From: Flavobacteriaceae bacterium UBA7302
Lineage (GTDB): Bacteria > Bacteroidota > Bacteroidia > Flavobacteriales > Flavobacteriaceae
Length of the DNA stretch: 64,000 nt
Reading direction: 5' to 3'
NCBI GenBank assembly: GCA_002471825.1
Contig: DKQS01000011.1
Coordinates: 1 to 64,000, forward strand
A program made the position numbers and the translations under genes. This document shows, piece after piece, positions 62,449 to 64,000 of the stretch (within the stretch, counting starts at the first letter, position 1; every line of letters begins with the position of its first letter). The notes under the pieces were generated by a model. That model was not told the DNA's origin, did not search any database, and saw nothing but the letters and a program-made list of their open reading frames with translations.

Positions 62449-64000
62449 TTACATTTTATCTCCGAAGAAAATGGCATTCATCAACAACTTATTGGTACCA
62501 AACCAAAAGGCTCTAAAATTGGTGTTATCGGTAAAAACAATGGTTCTACCTCTTCCAAATCGTTGTACTTTAAAGGGAACGGTATTTCCAATTACCTTGG
62601 CATTCTCTTTCGATATATAACCGCTTAACAATGGATTCGCAGTATATTGAATCGGATTGTTATAACTTCTACTGTCTGGTTTTACAAAAATTGTGGTCTT
62701 TCTGAATAGGGCAAGCTTGTCATCCTTATATCCGAAATTGATCGGATGCGAACGATCTAGTTTGGCTTCAAAAATGGCACCCCCAATTACCTGAGCTCCT
62801 GATTGCAAGCTTCGCTCTTCGAAGGAAACATTGGAAATGGTATCAAACTTAGGACGTGTAAAATCCAAATTGATTAGTTTGTTACTTGCCATCCAACGTA
62901 GCGCATTTTTATAACCAATGATGATTCCACCATTTCGAACCCATGTTTTGAGTTTACCCACAAAATCAGACGACATTCTGCTACTACTAGGAACAACCAA
63001 GTGCGTATACTTTGATAAATCTACACGAGCTGCATAGCTCATATCCAATCTTGTAATGTGCATGTCGTATCGTTGATCAAACAGATGCCACACTTGACCC
63101 GAATCATAACTAGTGATTCCAGAACCTACCAACATGGCTACTTTGGGAGTAGAAACAGCGGCAAAATTGCGGCTACCCAAATCCATATCTGGATTGTCAC
63201 CTGTTGGGGTTCCATAAATTGTTAGATGGGCATCACTTGCTACTCCCTGCAAAAATTGATACAATTCACTGGAGTTTAAACGTTGATTCTGAACCGGAAT
63301 TAAAATGGTTCCATAATCATAACTTCTACCATTGTTGGTAAAGTTTTTCATGGAAACTTTGGCGCGCAATCCTTTTTGCAGAATGGCATTTAGCGCTTTG
63401 GGAGTATAAAACTCATTCCAAGGCATTAGATAGCCATAATCGCTTTTTACCGTCACGACACCTTCTTTCATCATTAAATCCGTCACTTCGGCTCCAGCTT
63501 TTGACAAAGACACATTTTCTGCATAATCCAAGTCGAATGCATGGTTGAATGTCCATGCCGAAACATCATAAAAAAGACTGTCTTTGAACTTTGTTCGAAC
63601 ATCAAACATGGCCTTTACCAAGCGATGTTTTTTTTGATTCATAGGAACCATGTAACTATATCCTTTTTTGAATCTTTTACCATTGACGCTAAAATCAGAT
63701 TTCACCTCATGAATTTTGATTTTGTGCTTTTTCATCACCTCGGCCAAATGAAAGGTTTTGGCAGCATCTTTTTCATCGCCAAATACAATGGCATTGTTCT
63801 TAAAGGTACTTCTTGATTCCTTGTAAAAAGCCTGCTGGTATTTTAAAATCTTTACACGCATTTTACGTGCCGCTTCCAAGGTCGATAATGCAGCCGTAAA
63901 TTGATTACGAATGGTAAATGGAAAAGTTAGGATTCCGTTCTCCGTTTCTTGGGCATGTCCTCTAGAACTTCCTTGCTCGAATAAAATTCCGATTCCGCCA
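62449..64000 (-). CDS. M14-type zinc carboxypeptidase family protein, C-terminal part (5' cut by window)
   Basis: The frame is open to base 64000, so the start and zinc site lie outside; ~517 residues are visible. Near the edge it reads GGIGILFEQGSSRG then LTFPFTIRNQF, the segment with the catalytic Glu of a Bacteroidetes M14 peptidase clade. The long C-terminal region includes VFGDEKDAAKTFHLAEVM, a GATase-like stretch (TPKVAMLVGSGITSYDSGQV, LRNGGIIIGYK-like WVRNGGIIIGY) and ends AIFFGDKM. This GATase1-like tail after the peptidase domain is usual for the large exported M14 proteins of this phylum. Confidence 0.85.
   Translation of the reverse strand, partial: GGIGILFEQGSSRGHAQETENGILTFPFTIRNQFTAALSTLEAARKMRVKILKYQQAFYKESRSTFKNNAIVFGDEKDAAKTFHLAEVMKKHKIKIHEVKSDFSVNGKRFKKGYSYMVPMNQKKHRLVKAMFDVRTKFKDSLFYDVSAWTFNHAFDLDYAENVSLSKAGAEVTDLMMKEGVVTVKSDYGYLMPWNEFYTPKALNAILQKGLRAKVSMKNFTNNGRSYDYGTILIPVQNQRLNSSELYQFLQGVASDAHLTIYGTPTGDNPDMDLGSRNFAAVSTPKVAMLVGSGITSYDSGQVWHLFDQRYDMHITRLDMSYAARVDLSKYTHLVVPSSSRMSSDFVGKLKTWVRNGGIIIGYKNALRWMASNKLINLDFTRPKFDTISNVSFEERSLQSGAQVIGGAIFEAKLDRSHPINFGYKDDKLALFRKTTIFVKPDSRSYNNPIQYTANPLLSGYISKENAKVIGNTVPFKVQRFGRGRTIVFTDNTNFRAFWFGTNKLLMNAIFFGDKM

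Overview
The window reads as a chromosomal segment of a marine-type Bacteroidetes, most likely a member of the Flavobacteriaceae. The signs are: low G+C; type IX secretion (T9SS) C-terminal sorting domains on gliding-associated adhesin-like proteins at the left end; promoter boxes of the TAnnTTTG type; few Shine-Dalgarno sequences and several TTG/GTG starts; and lineage-typical families (BatA-domain, DUF5916, DUF6090, TIGR02757, DUF962, cyclophilin-FKBP fusion, CheB-CheR-kinase fusion). No rRNA, tRNA, phage, IS element or CRISPR array was seen.

Layout. 1-3.3 kb: two T9SS type-B sorted surface proteins. 3.3-9.5 kb: uvrB, an exported Kelch protein, a TreT-like trehalose synthase and a LysM protein. 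9.9-13.2 kb: a hybrid multi-PAS kinase. 13.2-20 kb: small metabolic genes including a fused EutB-EutC ethanolamine ammonia-lyase with an export signal, followed by a lipoprotein agmatine deiminase. 20-20.5 kb: a structured, terminator-ended RNA candidate and an AT-rich tract. 20.5-27.3 kb: a signalling cluster (CheB-CheR-PAS-kinase-receiver giant, a PAS/zinc-ribbon protein, a PAS kinase, a receiver protein). 27-36 kb: exported phosphatase-like protein, mutarotase-like protein, sucC, DUF5916 protein, lolD, S10 peptidase. 36-40 kb: BatA protein, a dihydroorotase paralog that has lost its metal ligands, an esterase. 40.7-45.9 kb: conserved unknown, ECF sigma factor operon, and on the minus strand kdsB, a HAD phosphatase and small conserved proteins. 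46-47.4 kb: a small operon behind an 18-bp palindrome.

47.4-51.9 kb is the most unusual part: three tandem paralogs of a secreted ~300-residue protein family, predicted here from strand pattern to be TIM-barrel proteins. They are separated by unusually long intergenic regions holding terminators, dyads, a repeated CCCCTAATC leader motif and three ~110-bp elements with 16-bp inverted ends, two of which are clear sequence copies. I do not recognise this family or these elements.

51.9-64 kb: queD-idi (minus), a lipoprotein cyclophilin, prfC, an outer-membrane-like protein with three internal repeats, a cyclophilin-FKBP fusion, a sulfatase gene broken by a single-base frameshift, a run of small housekeeping genes (TPR lipoprotein, YfiT-like, DUF962, csaA), tiny membrane proteins, and the C-terminal part of an M14-type peptidase cut by the window end.

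The genes mostly form short same-strand groups with 4-bp or short overlaps (27383-29097, 33086-34512, 36062-39264, 42292-43871, 60527-61888). Function calls come from motif recognition alone; no database search was run.
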